Below the pieces are notes generated by a model, which saw only the letters and a list, made by a program, of their open reading frames with translations, did no database searches and was not told the origin of the DNA. Shown here piece by piece: positions 8,862-18,063 of a DNA stretch of 64,000 nucleotides. Every line of letters starts with the position of its first letter. Positions within the stretch are counted from its first letter, which is position 1. Origin of the DNA: Cupriavidus oxalaticus (lineage in GTDB: Bacteria; Pseudomonadota; Gammaproteobacteria; Burkholderiales; Burkholderiaceae); NCBI RefSeq assembly GCF_004768545.1, contig NZ_CP038634.1, forward strand, positions 1,736,001 through 1,800,000, given 5' to 3'. The position numbers were made by a program, and so were the translations under genes.

Positions 8862-9695
8862 TCAGGCGTCGTCCAGTCCAATATCCACGGCCGGTGCCGA
8901 CTGCGTGATCTTGCTCGTCGAGATGTAGTCCACGCCGGTTTCCGCCACGGCCCGGATCGTTTCCAGGCGAATGCCGCCCGAGGCCTCGACCTTGGTCCGG
9001 CCATTGACGACCTGAACGGCCTCTTTCATGTCGGGCACCGACATGTTGTCCAGCATGATCACGTCGACACCGGCGGCCAGGGCCTCGTGCACCTGCTCTA
9101 GCCGGTCGCATTCCACTTCCAGTTTGGTCAGCACCGGCAGCTTGCGGCGCACGCGTTCCACGGCGGCGGCGATGCTGCCGCACACGGAGATGTGGTTGTC
9201 CTTGATCATCACGCCATTGTCCAGGCTCAGTCGGTGGTTCAGGCCGCCGCCGCAGGTCACCGCATGCTTTTCCAGCGCCCGCAGGCCTGGCGTGGTCTTG
9301 CGGCTGTCGATCAGGCGCGCCCTGGTATGCGCAATGGCCTGGGCATAGGTGGCCGTGAGGTTGGCGATGCCGCACAGCCGCTGCATGATGTTCAGCGCGG
9401 TGCGCTCGGCCGTCAGCACGCTGCGCGCATTGCCGCTCACGTTCAGCAGCACCGCCCCTTTGGCGACCTTGTCGCCGTCGGCGACGCGCACGTCGACAGA
9501 CAGCGTGGGATCGTAGCGGGCGAAGATACGTGCCGCCACGTCGATGCCGGCGATGATCATCGGCTCGCGGGCGTTCATGCAGAAGGTGCCGGTCTCGCCG
9601 GGCTCGATCATGGTCTGGACGGTCAAGTCGCAGATGCCGATGTCTTCGGTCAGCCAGAGGTCGATCAGCTTGTCGGTGGCAAAGAGGTCGTACAT
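8862..9695 (-). CDS. nadC: Nicotinate-nucleotide pyrophosphorylase (carboxylating), NadC
   Basis: Quinolinate phosphoribosyltransferase: quinolinate plus PRPP gives nicotinate mononucleotide, CO2 and PPi. The 277-residue length is typical. Active-site motifs are present: TAERTALNIMQRLCGIAN, the quinolinate- and phosphate-binding RKTTPGLR, GGGLNHRLSLDNGVMIKDNH, and the C-terminal LDNMS and EASGGI strands that hold the phosphates. This separates it from the ModD branch of molybdenum loci. No nadA or nadB gene is near, so this is not the de novo NAD operon. Its promoter matches that of the fusion-enzyme operon, implying co-regulation and use of the PRPP that enzyme would make. Confidence 0.92.
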   Translation of the reverse strand: MYDLFATDKLIDLWLTEDIGICDLTVQTMIEPGETGTFCMNAREPMIIAGIDVAARIFARYDPTLSVDVRVADGDKVAKGAVLLNVSGNARSVLTAERTALNIMQRLCGIANLTATYAQAIAHTRARLIDSRKTTPGLRALEKHAVTCGGGLNHRLSLDNGVMIKDNHISVCGSIAAAVERVRRKLPVLTKLEVECDRLEQVHEALAAGVDVIMLDNMSVPDMKEAVQVVNGRTKVEASGGIRLETIRAVAETGVDYISTSKITQSAPAVDIGLDDA

Positions 9696-9730
9696 GTAAG
9701 GGCTCCTGGGTAGGGGTTGCGGTCAATAAT

Positions 9731-9802
9731 CTTAGAGATCGAAGTACATGGCGCAATCTTAGCGCCTTGCCGCCTCGTGTCAAGACATATTCGAGGTCTA
9801 AG
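9731..9802 (-). promoter_or_regulatory. nadC promoter with two MarR-type operators
   Basis: Minus-strand -35 TTGACA (9783-9778), 16-bp spacer and -10 TAAGAT (9761-9756). Palindromes CTTAGAGATCGAAG (9731-9744) and ATTCGAGGTCTAAG (9789-9802) flank it with centres 58 bp apart. Arrangement, spacing and sequence closely repeat those of the fusion-enzyme promoter at 7853-7923, including the segment TGTCAAGA next to the -35. Confidence 0.82.
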
Positions 9803-9904
9803 ATTAATGCGCGCACGCGTTGAAGATCGGCGTGGCGCCGCGTTACCTTGTTGCCGAAAAGAGTGGAATTGCAGCCGCAAAGAAGGCGCGGTGCCGCCGT
9901 GGCG

Positions 9905-10690
9905 CTAGCGCCCGAACTGCCCCAGCACCGTTCCGATCGATTCCAACCCGGCCTCGATCAGGTGCTGCATGAAGGTGCCCATCTGCGGCATCACCAGCAT
10001 CAGCACCAGGAACCCGCCCGACAGCGTCACCGGGAAGCCCACCGCGAAGATCGACAGCTGCGGCGAGGCACGGTTCAGGATGCCCATGGCCAGGTTCAGC
10101 GTCAGCAGCGCGGCGATCATCGGCAGCGCCAGCAGCAGCCCCGAAGCGAACACCATGCCGCCGGCGCGCGCCACGGCCATGGCGCCGCCCGCTGACAGCG
10201 GCGTCCCCCCGATCGGCAGCCCATTGAAGCTGTCGACCAGCGCGCCCAGCATCATCAGGTGGCCGTCCAGCGCGAGGAACAGCAGCACCGCGATGATGTT
10301 GAGAAAGCGCGACAGCACCATGGTCTGGCCGCCGGCGGCGCGGTCGAAGAAGGAGGCGAACGACAGGCCCATCTGCAGGCCGATGATTTCGCCGGCCTGC
10401 TGCACGGTGGCGAACACCAGCCGCATGACAAAGCCGGTGGCCAGGCCGATGCCGACCTCGTTGAGGATGATCAGCAGGCCCTCGAAGGAGTACACCGGCG
10501 CCGCCGGCAGCTGGGCGATGGTAGGCGACACCACCATCGCGATCATCGCCGACAGCGCGATCTTGGCGCGCCGCGGGATGGTCGACTCACCGAACAGCGG
10601 CGCGGTGCCGATCAGCGCCAGGATGCGGAAGAAGGGCCACAGGAATGCCGCGAGCCAGCCATAGAGCTGGGCTGAAGTGAACTCGACCAC
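9905..10690 (-). CDS. fliR: Flagellar export apparatus protein FliR
   Basis: Inner-membrane component of the flagellar type III export gate, assembling with FliP and FliQ. The 261-residue protein is almost entirely hydrophobic with about six membrane segments; it starts FTSAQLYGWLAAFLWPFFRILALIGTAPLFG and contains the family segment IPRRAKIALSAMIAMVV and GLSFASFFDRAAGGQ. It is the last gene of the fliLMNOPQR cluster, 33 bp after fliQ. No flhB gene follows. Assignment is secure from sequence and order. Confidence 0.95.
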   Translation of the reverse strand: MVEFTSAQLYGWLAAFLWPFFRILALIGTAPLFGESTIPRRAKIALSAMIAMVVSPTIAQLPAAPVYSFEGLLIILNEVGIGLATGFVMRLVFATVQQAGEIIGLQMGLSFASFFDRAAGGQTMVLSRFLNIIAVLLFLALDGHLMMLGALVDSFNGLPIGGTPLSAGGAMAVARAGGMVFASGLLLALPMIAALLTLNLAMGILNRASPQLSIFAVGFPVTLSGGFLVLMLVMPQMGTFMQHLIEAGLESIGTVLGQFGR

Positions 10691-10723
10691 GGCAGTCTGG
10701 CGGAAGGCGGGAGTGAGCGCGCG

Positions 10724-10993
10724 TCAGTGCGCCAGCGCGGGAATGCTCTGGAACACCTCGCGCATATAGTCGACCATGGTGTTGATCATCCACGGGCCGG
10801 CCAGCACCATGGTGGCAAACAGCGCGATCAGCTTGGGGATGAAGGTCAGCGTCATCTCGTTGATCTGCGTTGCGGCCTGGAACAGGCTCACCACCAGGCC
10901 GGCCGCGAGCGCCACCAGCAGCAGCGGCGCGGCTAGCAGCAGGGTCATCTTCATCGCCTGGGTGGCGATGGTCATTACGGTTTCCGGGGTCAT
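10724..10993 (-). CDS. fliQ: Flagellar export apparatus protein FliQ
   Basis: Small export-gate subunit of 89 residues with two membrane helices (about 15-40 and 55-78), typical FliQ length. The first helix region reads MTPETVMTIATQAMKMTLLL and the second includes KLIALFATMVLAGPWMI. It lies between fliP (46 bp upstream) and fliR (33 bp downstream) in the standard order. Confidence 0.95.
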   Translation of the reverse strand: MTPETVMTIATQAMKMTLLLAAPLLLVALAAGLVVSLFQAATQINEMTLTFIPKLIALFATMVLAGPWMINTMVDYMREVFQSIPALAH

Positions 10994-11039
10994 GGCTCGG
11001 ATCCTGCGGATAGGAATGCGAAGGGCGAGGCAACTGGCC

Positions 11040-11861
11040 TCAGTTCATGAAGCTCTGCGCCAGCGATCCCAGCAGCAGCTGCCAGCCGTCCACCAGCACG
11101 AACAGCATCAGCTTGAACGGCAGCGAGATGGTTGCCGGCGGCACCATCATCATGCCCATCGCCATCAGCACGCTGGCAACCACCAGGTCGATGATCAGGA
11201 ACGGGATAAAGATGGTGAAGCCGATCTGGAACGCGGTCTTCAGCTCGCTGGTGACGAAGGCGGGCACCAGGATGCTCAGCGGCACTTCTTCCGGGCCCTG
11301 CATCTCCGGCGCCTTGGCCATCTGCGCGAACATCGCCAGGTCCTTTTCGCGGGTCTGGCGCAGCATGAAGGCCTTGAGCGGCTCGGCGGCCCTGGCGGCG
11401 GCGGTTTCCAGGCTGATCTTGTTTTCCGATAGCGGCTTGTAGGCGTCGTTGTAGACGCGGTCCAGCACCGGCGCCATCACGAAAAAGGTCAGGAACAGCG
11501 ACAGCCCCACCAGCACCTGGTTGGGCGGCGAGGTGGCCGTGCCCAGCGCGTTGCGCAGCAGGCCCAGCACGATGATGATGCGGGTGAAGCCGGTCATCAT
11601 CAGCATCGCCGCCGGCAGGAACGACAGCGAGGTCAGCAGCACCAGCGTCTGGATCGGCAGCGACCAGATCTGGCCGCCGCCCGGGGCGGGCTTGCTGACC
11701 ACGCCGGGCAGCTGCTGCGCCCAGGCAGGCGCTGGGGCCAATGCCAGTACGGCGGCGGCAAGCGCCAGGACCAGGGCAATCGACAACGGGCGGTAGCGCG
11801 CGGCCACGGCGAGGCTCGCGGGCCGGAAGCGGCGCCGCCATTCGGCACGCAGGGAACTCAT
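11040..11861 (-). CDS. fliP: Flagellar export apparatus protein FliP
   Basis: Core pore protein of the flagellar export gate, 273 residues. It has a cleavable signal peptide (about residues 1-48, ending APAWA), as is normal for FliP, then helices including [28 protein letters not shown], the periplasmic domain, and the C-terminal [32 protein letters not shown]. The ATG at 11861 overlaps the fliO stop (ATGA), indicating translational coupling. A longer upstream reading of the frame runs through fliO and is discarded. Confidence 0.95.
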   Translation of the reverse strand: MSSLRAEWRRRFRPASLAVAARYRPLSIALVLALAAAVLALAPAPAWAQQLPGVVSKPAPGGGQIWSLPIQTLVLLTSLSFLPAAMLMMTGFTRIIIVLGLLRNALGTATSPPNQVLVGLSLFLTFFVMAPVLDRVYNDAYKPLSENKISLETAAARAAEPLKAFMLRQTREKDLAMFAQMAKAPEMQGPEEVPLSILVPAFVTSELKTAFQIGFTIFIPFLIIDLVVASVLMAMGMMMVPPATISLPFKLMLFVLVDGWQLLLGSLAQSFMN

Positions 11862-12373
11862 GACTTGAACTGGGATTGCAGCGAACGCAGCAGCTTCTCG
11901 GCGAAGGTGCCGCCGGTCGGCGGTTGCGGCATGCCGGTGGCGTGTGCCGGGGTCAGCGGGTTGGCGGAGGCAGAGGAGGAACCGCCAGCGGTGTGCGCCG
12001 GCATGCTGTGCAGCGGGCGGATTTCGCCGGGGCTGACGCCCAGCACCAGCCAGGTATCGCCGACTTCCACCAGCACCAGCCGCTGGCGCGCGCCCAGCAT
12101 GGTGCTGCCGACCACCTTCATCACCCCGCCGGTGGCATGGCGCACCAGTCCGGCACGCCGGGCCAGCCATGCCATGCCAAGGATCAGCGCGATCACGGCA
12201 AACAGCCCCAGCCCGGCCTGGGCCAGGCTGCCCGCGCCGCTGATGGCCGGTGCCGGCTTGTCGTCGGCGGCCAGTGCCAGCGCCGGGGTCAGCGCCAGCA
12301 TCAGCGTGGCGAGACTGGCGCCGACGGCCCGGAGGCGGCCAGCACCGGGCGCGGGGTACTTCCGGATGGTCAT
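11858..12373 (-). CDS. fliO: Flagellar protein FliO
   Basis: Assembly chaperone for the FliP ring. The 171-residue protein has an N-terminal hydrophobic leader ([17 protein letters not shown]), one membrane segment ([20 protein letters not shown]) and the conserved cytoplasmic patch [27 protein letters not shown]. Its start overlaps the fliN stop by 4 bp and its stop overlaps the fliP start, so fliN-O-P are translationally coupled. Confidence 0.92.
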   Translation of the reverse strand: MTIRKYPAPGAGRLRAVGASLATLMLALTPALALAADDKPAPAISGAGSLAQAGLGLFAVIALILGMAWLARRAGLVRHATGGVMKVVGSTMLGARQRLVLVEVGDTWLVLGVSPGEIRPLHSMPAHTAGGSSSASANPLTPAHATGMPQPPTGGTFAEKLLRSLQSQFKS

Positions 12374-12822
12374 TTGTTCAGCTTGCGGATGCGTTCGGAC
12401 GGCGTGATGATGTCCGTCAGGCGGATGCCGAACTTGTCGTTCACCACCACCACCTCGCCCTGCGCGATCAGGTAGCCGTTGACCAGCACGTCCATCGGCT
12501 CGCCGGCCAGCCCGTCCAGTTCGACCACCGAGCCCTGTGCCAGCTGCAACAGGTTCTTGATGGGCACCTTGGTGCGGCCCAGTTCCACCGTCAGCTGCAC
12601 CGGGATATCGAGGATCATCTCGATATCGTTGTGGAAGCCGCTGGTCGTTTCCTTCGCCAGCGGCTGGAAGACAGTGGCGGCGGCCGGGGTGGCCGCGGGC
12701 GCGGAGGCCGCCGAAGGGGCCGCGGCGGGCACCCCGGCGGCTGTGGCGCTGGTCTGCTCCGCCAGCGCGCTGGCCCAGTCGTCCATCGGATCGACCGGCT
12801 TGTCCTCGAAGCCGTCACTCAT
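12370..12822 (-). CDS. fliN: Flagellar motor switch protein FliN
   Basis: C-ring switch component. In the 150-residue product an alanine-rich, low-complexity N-terminal third is followed by the SpoA domain (about 75-150): [23 protein letters not shown] and [37 protein letters not shown]. It overlaps fliM by 8 bp at its start and fliO by 4 bp at its end. Confidence 0.95.
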   Translation of the reverse strand: MSDGFEDKPVDPMDDWASALAEQTSATAAGVPAAAPSAASAPAATPAAATVFQPLAKETTSGFHNDIEMILDIPVQLTVELGRTKVPIKNLLQLAQGSVVELDGLAGEPMDVLVNGYLIAQGEVVVVNDKFGIRLTDIITPSERIRKLNK

Positions 12823-13834
12823 AATCGGTGTCCTCGGTGTCCAGGTGGGATTGGCCGTCCTGGTGATTGATCATTCGTTCTACCCGCAGCGCGTATTGGC
12901 CGTTCATGGTGCCGAAGCCGCACTGCATCACGGGCACGCCGTCCACCTTGCCGAAGATCTTCTCCGGCAGCTCGATCGGCAGCACGTCGCCGGCGCGCAG
13001 CGCCAGCACTTCGGCCACCGTGCTTTGCAGGTGCGCGAACTCGGCGACCAGTTCCACTTCGGCCGCGCGCAGCTGCCTTGACAGCTGGTTGACCCAGCCC
13101 TTGTCGACTTCCTTCTCGTCCTGCAGCGGATTCATCAGCAGGTCCTTGAGCGGCTCGATCATCGCGTACGGCAGGCACACGTGGAGCTGCCCGCCGACTG
13201 CGCCCAGTTCGATATGGAAGGCGGTGGTCACCACGGCTTCGTTCTGCGTGGCGACATTGGCAAACTTGGTGTGCATCTCCGAGCGGATGTACTCGGTCTC
13301 GATCGGATGCACGGTGCGCCAGGCGCTGCCGTAGCTGGCCAGCGTCAGCTCCAGCATGCGCTGGATGATGCGCTGCTCGGTCTGGGTGAAGTCGCGCCCT
13401 TCCACGCGGGTGTGGAAGCGGCCGTCGCCGCCGAACAGGTTGTCCACCACCAGGAACACCAGGTTCGGGTCGTAGACGAACAGCGCCGTGCCGCGCAGCG
13501 GCTTCAGGTGGACCAGGTTCAGGTTGGTCGGCATCGGCAGGTTGCGGGCGAAATCGCCGAACTTCTCGATCCTGATGCTGCCGACCGAAATATCCGCGCC
13601 GCGGCGGATGAAATTGAACAGTGCCGAGCGCAGCGAACGCGCAAAGCGCTCGTTGATGATTTCCAGCGTATGCAGGCGGCCGCGGATGATGCGTTCCTGC
13701 GTCGCCAGGTTGTACGGGCGCACCCCGCTGTCGTCCAGCGCCGGCTCGCTGGCCTTGGGCGTATCGGCCTCGCCGGATACGCCCTTGAGCAGCTCGTCGA
13801 CCTCGTCTTGCGAGAGGAACTTGTCGTAGGCCAT
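12815..13834 (-). CDS. fliM: Flagellar motor switch protein FliM
   Basis: C-ring protein that binds phospho-CheY. The 339-residue product begins with the CheY-binding peptide (FLSQDEVDELLKGV), then the middle domain (ERIIRGRLHTLEIINERFARSLR, GTALFVYDPNLVFLVVDNLFGGDGR) and the C-terminal SpoA-like domain. The start is preceded by a purine-rich site. The stop overlaps fliN. Confidence 0.95.
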   Translation of the reverse strand: MAYDKFLSQDEVDELLKGVSGEADTPKASEPALDDSGVRPYNLATQERIIRGRLHTLEIINERFARSLRSALFNFIRRGADISVGSIRIEKFGDFARNLPMPTNLNLVHLKPLRGTALFVYDPNLVFLVVDNLFGGDGRFHTRVEGRDFTQTEQRIIQRMLELTLASYGSAWRTVHPIETEYIRSEMHTKFANVATQNEAVVTTAFHIELGAVGGQLHVCLPYAMIEPLKDLLMNPLQDEKEVDKGWVNQLSRQLRAAEVELVAEFAHLQSTVAEVLALRAGDVLPIELPEKIFGKVDGVPVMQCGFGTMNGQYALRVERMINHQDGQSHLDTEDTDYE

Positions 13835-13878
13835 CTGGTGTCCTGCCCCTTGTGCGGCTTTATGCGGCGTCGTTATGG

Positions 13879-13969
13879 ATGAAACCGTTGCGGCATGGCC
13901 AGGCGCGCATCACCGTGCCCGGCGGCATGCGTGTGCAGGGCGGGCCTTTGTGGCGGCGGACGGTTTCAT
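13879..13969. repeat. Inverted repeat upstream of fliM
   Basis: ATGAAACCGT (13879-13888) and its exact reverse complement ACGGTTTCAT (13960-13969) are 71 bp apart in the 171-bp gap between fliL and fliM. This could form a long-range stem in the fliL-fliM mRNA or mark a small insertion. No gene is apparent in the gap. Confidence 0.5.
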
Positions 13970-14005
13970 ATCGGTTTGCGGGCGGGGCAGGGCGCAAGCG
14001 GGCGC

Positions 14006-14500
14006 TTACTGCACCACGAAAGAGGTGAACAACACATCCAGCACGCGCTGGGCCGGCAGGCCGGTGGCGAAGGGCTGGGCGATGGTGGTGCGGATGTCGT
14101 CGGCCAGCTTGCGCTTGCCTTCGACCGTGGCCAGATCCGCGGGCTGGCGTGCCGACAACAGCAGCAGGATGCGGCTGCGTGCCTCGGGCAGGTACTGCGC
14201 CAGGCGCGCCTGCGTCTCGGCATCCGCCACCTTCAGCGACAGGCCGGTATGCAGGAAGCGGTCGCCGTCCTCGCTCTTCAGGTTGACGGTGAACGCATCC
14301 AGCGGCACGAAGATCGGTGGCGGAATGACCGGGGCGGCGGGCGCGGCGGGCGCCGCCGGCAGGCGGTTGCTCAGCACGCTGCCCAGCACAAAGCCTCCGG
14401 CACCCAGTGCCACGACAAGCACGCCGCCGCCGATCAGCAGCAGCCGGCCGCGCTTGCCTGTGTTGCTGCCAGTCTGGGAAGGGGAAGCCGTGTTCGCCAT
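14006..14500 (-). CDS. fliL: Flagellar basal-body protein FliL
   Basis: Stator-associated inner-membrane protein, 164 residues. A short cytoplasmic N-terminus with basic residues (GKRGR) is followed by one membrane helix (LLLIGGGVLVVALGAGGFVLG), a proline/alanine linker and the periplasmic domain: FVPLDAFTVNLKSEDGDRFLHTGLSLKV, ending VLDVLFTSFVVQ. It is the first gene of the flagellar cluster here; its upstream side is a long non-coding region, so the flagellar promoter should lie in 14501-14660. The separation from fliM by 171 bp is wider than the other gaps in the cluster. Confidence 0.93.
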   Translation of the reverse strand: MANTASPSQTGSNTGKRGRLLLIGGGVLVVALGAGGFVLGSVLSNRLPAAPAAPAAPVIPPPIFVPLDAFTVNLKSEDGDRFLHTGLSLKVADAETQARLAQYLPEARSRILLLLSARQPADLATVEGKRKLADDIRTTIAQPFATGLPAQRVLDVLFTSFVVQ

Positions 14501-14777
14501 GAGAAGCCTGTGTCGGAATGCCTGCCATTCTTCCGGAATCGCAGGCCAGCAAAGGGCCGAAAAAAAGGGGGAAACCCTTTCAGCTTGGCCGTTTGAGCGG
14601 AAAGGGAGCAGGCATGGCTACGCTAGCGGGCGCTTTGTGGTGCGCGCCTGCAGGGGGGTTAACGAGTGGTGGGGCGGGAACTTGAGTTTGGGGGTGGTGG
14701 GGGTGGGATGTGGTTGTTTTTGTGTTTTTGTTTTGCCTGGCGGCTGGCATCTGGCGGGATTTGATATGCCCCGGTTT

Positions 14778-15083
14778 CGCCCCTAAAGGGGCGAGTCACT
14801 TTTGCCCGAGCGGCAAAAGTAACCAAAAGCGCGTAACGGCCCTGCGGGCGGCCACCGTTTTCTCCCCTCTCCCGCTTGCGGGCGGGGGAGAGGGCCGGAG
14901 CCGCCACGGAGTGAAGCCCAACCAATTCGCTCAAGCCGACCCCTGCGAGGCCCTGCAACGAAGCAAAGCCCCGTACGAAAGCCCGGGCACACTACGATAA
15001 GAGTGGCCGCCCGCACGGCCGTAAACGCGTTTTTTGGTGGCTTTTTGGCGCTCGGCCAAAAAGTGACCTGCCCGGGAGGGCGG
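14778..15083. repeat. Composite inverted-repeat element (MITE/BIME-like)
   Basis: Left arm 14778-14855 and right arm 15003-15083 are imperfect reverse complements over about 80 bp. Shared blocks are GTCACTTTTGCCCGAGCG, CAAAAGTAACCAAAA, CGCGTAACGGCC and TGCGGGCGGCCAC. The 147-bp centre carries a separate CTCTCCCGC/GGGGGAGAG palindrome (14863-14895) related to the one at 2536-2561. No transposase gene lies inside. Confidence 0.72.
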
Positions 15084-15270
15084 AACAGGGCGCATCCATC
15101 ACCACTAGATACCAAGCCGAAGGCGCACGAACCCATCAAATGCCATGCCAAAGCCACATATCCAAGACAAAGCCACCATTCCCGACTCCCCTACTCAAGT
15201 AGTCCCCCTGCAACCCACCAACTCTTCTATCCAGAACCCCATTGATTAATAAGGATTTTCAAAACCCAAC

Positions 15271-15289
15271 TCTTATATAAGATATAAGA
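15271..15289. promoter_or_regulatory. Palindromic operator upstream of acnB
   Basis: TCTTATATAAGA (15271-15282) is a perfect 12-bp palindrome, and its half TATAAGA is repeated directly after it (15283-15289). It lies about 83 bp before the acnB start in a markedly AT-rich stretch. This is a plausible binding site for a dimeric regulator of acnB; I cannot name the regulator. Confidence 0.55.
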
Positions 15290-15371
15290 CATTTGACCGA
15301 AGCCCCCACACCGACTACAATCGCGAACGTCAAAGGAAGTTTTTCAAAACCTAATTACTCAGCAGGTTCCC

Positions 15372-17963
15372 ATGCTTGAAAACTATCGCGCACATGTGGC
15401 CGAGCGCGCCGCGCTTGGTATCCCTCCTCTGCCCCTGACCGCCAAGCAGACGGCCGAGCTGATCGAACTGCTGAAGAACCCGCCCGCAGGCGAAGAGCAG
15501 AACCTGGTCGACCTGATCAGCAACCGCGTTCCCGCCGGCGTGGACGACGCCGCCAAGGTCAAGGCCTCGTACCTGGCCGCCGTTGCCCTGGGCAAGGAAA
15601 AGTGCGCGCTGATCTCCCGCGCCAAGGCTACCGAGCTGCTCGGCACCATGCTGGGCGGCTACAACATCTCGCCGCTGATCGAGCTGCTGGACGACGCTGA
15701 AGTCGGTACCGTGGCTGCCGACGCGCTGAAGAAGACCCTGCTGATGTTCGACGCCTTCCACGACGTGAAGGAGAAGGCCGACAAGGGCAACGCCAACGCC
15801 AAGGTAGTGCTGCAAAGCTGGGCCGACGCCGAATGGTTCACCAGCCGTCCGGAAGTCCCGCAAAGCCTGACCATCACCGTGTTCAAGGTGCCGGGCGAAA
15901 CGAACACCGACGACCTGTCGCCGGCCCCGGACGCCACCACCCGCCCGGACATCCCGATGCACGCGCTGGCCATGCTGAAGAACAAGCGCGAAGGCGCGGC
16001 GTTCCAGCCGGAAGAAGACGGCAAGCGCGGCCCGGTCAAGTTCATCGAATCGCTGAAGGAAAAGGGCCACCTGGTTGCCTACGTGGGCGACGTGGTCGGT
16101 ACCGGCTCCAGCCGCAAGTCCGCCACCAACTCGGTGCTGTGGTTCACCGGCGAAGACATCCCGTTCATCCCGAACAAGCGCTTCGGCGGCGTGTGCCTGG
16201 GCAACAAGATCGCCCCGATCTTCTACAACACCATGGAAGACGCCGGCGCACTGCCGATCGAGCTGGACGTGTCGAAGATGGAAATGGGCGATGTGGTCGA
16301 ACTGCGCCCGTACGAAGGCAAGGCCCTGAAGGACGGCGCAGTGATCGCCGAGTTCAAGGTCAAGTCGGACGTGCTGTTCGACGAAGTCCGTGCCGGCGGC
16401 CGTATCCCCCTGATCGTCGGCCGCGGCCTGACCGCCAAGGCGCGTGAAGCGCTGGGCCTGGCCCCGTCGACGCTGTTCCGCCTGCCGCAAAACCCGGCCG
16501 ATACCGGCAAGGGCTTCACGCTGGCGCAGAAGATGGTCGGCCGTGCCTGCGGCCTGGCCGAAGGCAAGGGCATCCGCCCGGGCACATACTGCGAACCGAA
16601 GATGACCTCGGTGGGCTCGCAGGACACCACCGGCCCGATGACCCGCGACGAGCTGAAGGACCTGGCCTGCCTGGGCTTCTCGGCCGACCTGGTGATGCAG
16701 TCGTTCTGCCATACCGCCGCCTATCCGAAGCCGGTCGACGTCAAGACCCACCACACCCTGCCCGAGTTCATCAGCACCCGCGGCGGCATCTCGCTGCGCC
16801 CGGGCGACGGCGTGATCCACTCGTGGCTGAACCGCATGCTGCTGCCGGATACCGTCGGCACCGGCGGCGACTCGCACACCCGCTTCCCGATCGGCATCAG
16901 CTTCCCGGCCGGTTCGGGCCTGGTGGCCTTTGCCGCCGCCACCGGCGTGATGCCGCTGGACATGCCGGAATCGGTGCTGGTCCGCTTCAAGGGCCAGATG
17001 CAGCCGGGCGTGACCCTGCGCGACCTGGTCAACGCGATCCCGCTGTATGCGATCAAGCAAGGCCTGCTGACCGTGGCCAAGCAAGGCAAGAAGAACATCT
17101 TCTCGGGCCGCATCCTGGAAATCGAAGGCCTGCCCGACCTGAAGGTCGAGCAAGCGTTTGAACTGTCGGACGCCTCGGCAGAACGCTCGGCCGCCGGTTG
17201 CACGGTGCGCCTGAACAAGGACCCGATCATCGAATACATCAACAGCAACATCACGCTGCTGAAGTGGATGATCGCCCAGGGCTACCAGGACCCGCGCAGC
17301 CTGCAGCGCCGTATCAAGGCCATGGAAGCGTGGCTGGCCGATCCGAAGCTGCTGGAGCCGGACGCCGACGCCGAGTACGCCGCCGTGATCGAGATCGACC
17401 TGGCCGACGTGCACGAGCCGATCGTGGCCTGCCCGAACGACCCGGACGACGTCAAGACCCTGTCGGACGTGGCCGGCGCCAAGATCGACGAAGTCTTCAT
17501 CGGTTCGTGCATGACCAACATCGGCCACTTCCGCGCGGCTTCCAAGCTGCTCGAAGGCAAGCGCGACATCCCGGTCAAGCTGTGGGTGGCGCCGCCGACC
17601 AAGATGGACCAGAAGCAGCTGACCGAGGAAGGCCACTACGGCGTGTTCGGCACCGCCGGTGCCCGCACCGAAATGCCGGGCTGCTCGCTGTGCATGGGCA
17701 ACCAGGCACAGGTGCGCGAAGGCGCGACGGTGATGTCGACCTCGACCCGCAACTTCCCGAACCGCCTGGGCAAGAACACCAACGTGTACCTGGGTTCCGC
17801 CGAACTGGCAGCGATCTGCTCGCGCCTGGGCCGCATCCCGACCAAGGACGAGTACATGGCCGATATTGGCGTCATCAACCAGAATGGCGACAAGATCTAC
17901 AAGTACATGAACTTCGACCAGATCGAGGACTTCAAGGAAGTGGCTGACGGCGTGACGGTCTGA
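15372..17963 (+). CDS. acnB: Aconitate hydratase B
   Basis: TCA-cycle and methylcitrate-cycle enzyme interconverting citrate and isocitrate. The 863-residue product has the AcnB-specific N-terminal HEAT-like domain ([34 protein letters not shown]), the swivel domain before the core ([19 protein letters not shown]) and the aconitase core. The [4Fe-4S] ligands are C713 ([11 protein letters not shown]) and C771/C774 (CSLCMGNQ), with the same spacing as in the E. coli enzyme. Codon use is cleaner than in neighbouring genes, as expected for high expression. It is monocistronic, with a palindromic operator upstream and a strong terminator 70 bp downstream. Confidence 0.97.
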   Translation: MLENYRAHVAERAALGIPPLPLTAKQTAELIELLKNPPAGEEQNLVDLISNRVPAGVDDAAKVKASYLAAVALGKEKCALISRAKATELLGTMLGGYNISPLIELLDDAEVGTVAADALKKTLLMFDAFHDVKEKADKGNANAKVVLQSWADAEWFTSRPEVPQSLTITVFKVPGETNTDDLSPAPDATTRPDIPMHALAMLKNKREGAAFQPEEDGKRGPVKFIESLKEKGHLVAYVGDVVGTGSSRKSATNSVLWFTGEDIPFIPNKRFGGVCLGNKIAPIFYNTMEDAGALPIELDVSKMEMGDVVELRPYEGKALKDGAVIAEFKVKSDVLFDEVRAGGRIPLIVGRGLTAKAREALGLAPSTLFRLPQNPADTGKGFTLAQKMVGRACGLAEGKGIRPGTYCEPKMTSVGSQDTTGPMTRDELKDLACLGFSADLVMQSFCHTAAYPKPVDVKTHHTLPEFISTRGGISLRPGDGVIHSWLNRMLLPDTVGTGGDSHTRFPIGISFPAGSGLVAFAAATGVMPLDMPESVLVRFKGQMQPGVTLRDLVNAIPLYAIKQGLLTVAKQGKKNIFSGRILEIEGLPDLKVEQAFELSDASAERSAAGCTVRLNKDPIIEYINSNITLLKWMIAQGYQDPRSLQRRIKAMEAWLADPKLLEPDADAEYAAVIEIDLADVHEPIVACPNDPDDVKTLSDVAGAKIDEVFIGSCMTNIGHFRAASKLLEGKRDIPVKLWVAPPTKMDQKQLTEEGHYGVFGTAGARTEMPGCSLCMGNQAQVREGATVMSTSTRNFPNRLGKNTNVYLGSAELAAICSRLGRIPTKDEYMADIGVINQNGDKIYKYMNFDQIEDFKEVADGVTV

Positions 17964-18030
17964 GCGTCGCACTGAGCTGGTAAGGGCGGCGGGGCGCCGC
18001 CGCACAACAGCGCCCCACACGGCAAAAACA

Positions 18031-18063
18031 AAACCCCGCATCTCGCGAGAGATGCGGGGTTTT
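18031..18063 (+). terminator. Intrinsic terminator of acnB
   Basis: A perfect 11-bp stem CCCCGCATCTC / GAGATGCGGGG with loop GCGA is followed by TTTT. Upstream A-runs (AAAAACAAAA) would let it also work in the other direction. Confidence 0.93.

Larger units (their letters stand above)
14501..15371. other. Long intergenic region, repeat-rich
   Basis: These 870 bases between fliL and acnB hold no credible gene. From left to right: a presumed fliL promoter area, a G/T-rich stretch with G-runs (14653-14707) and T-runs to about 14745, a 306-bp inverted-repeat element (14778-15083), and the AT-rich acnB promoter (from about 15240). The composition changes sharply between these parts. Confidence 0.7.
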
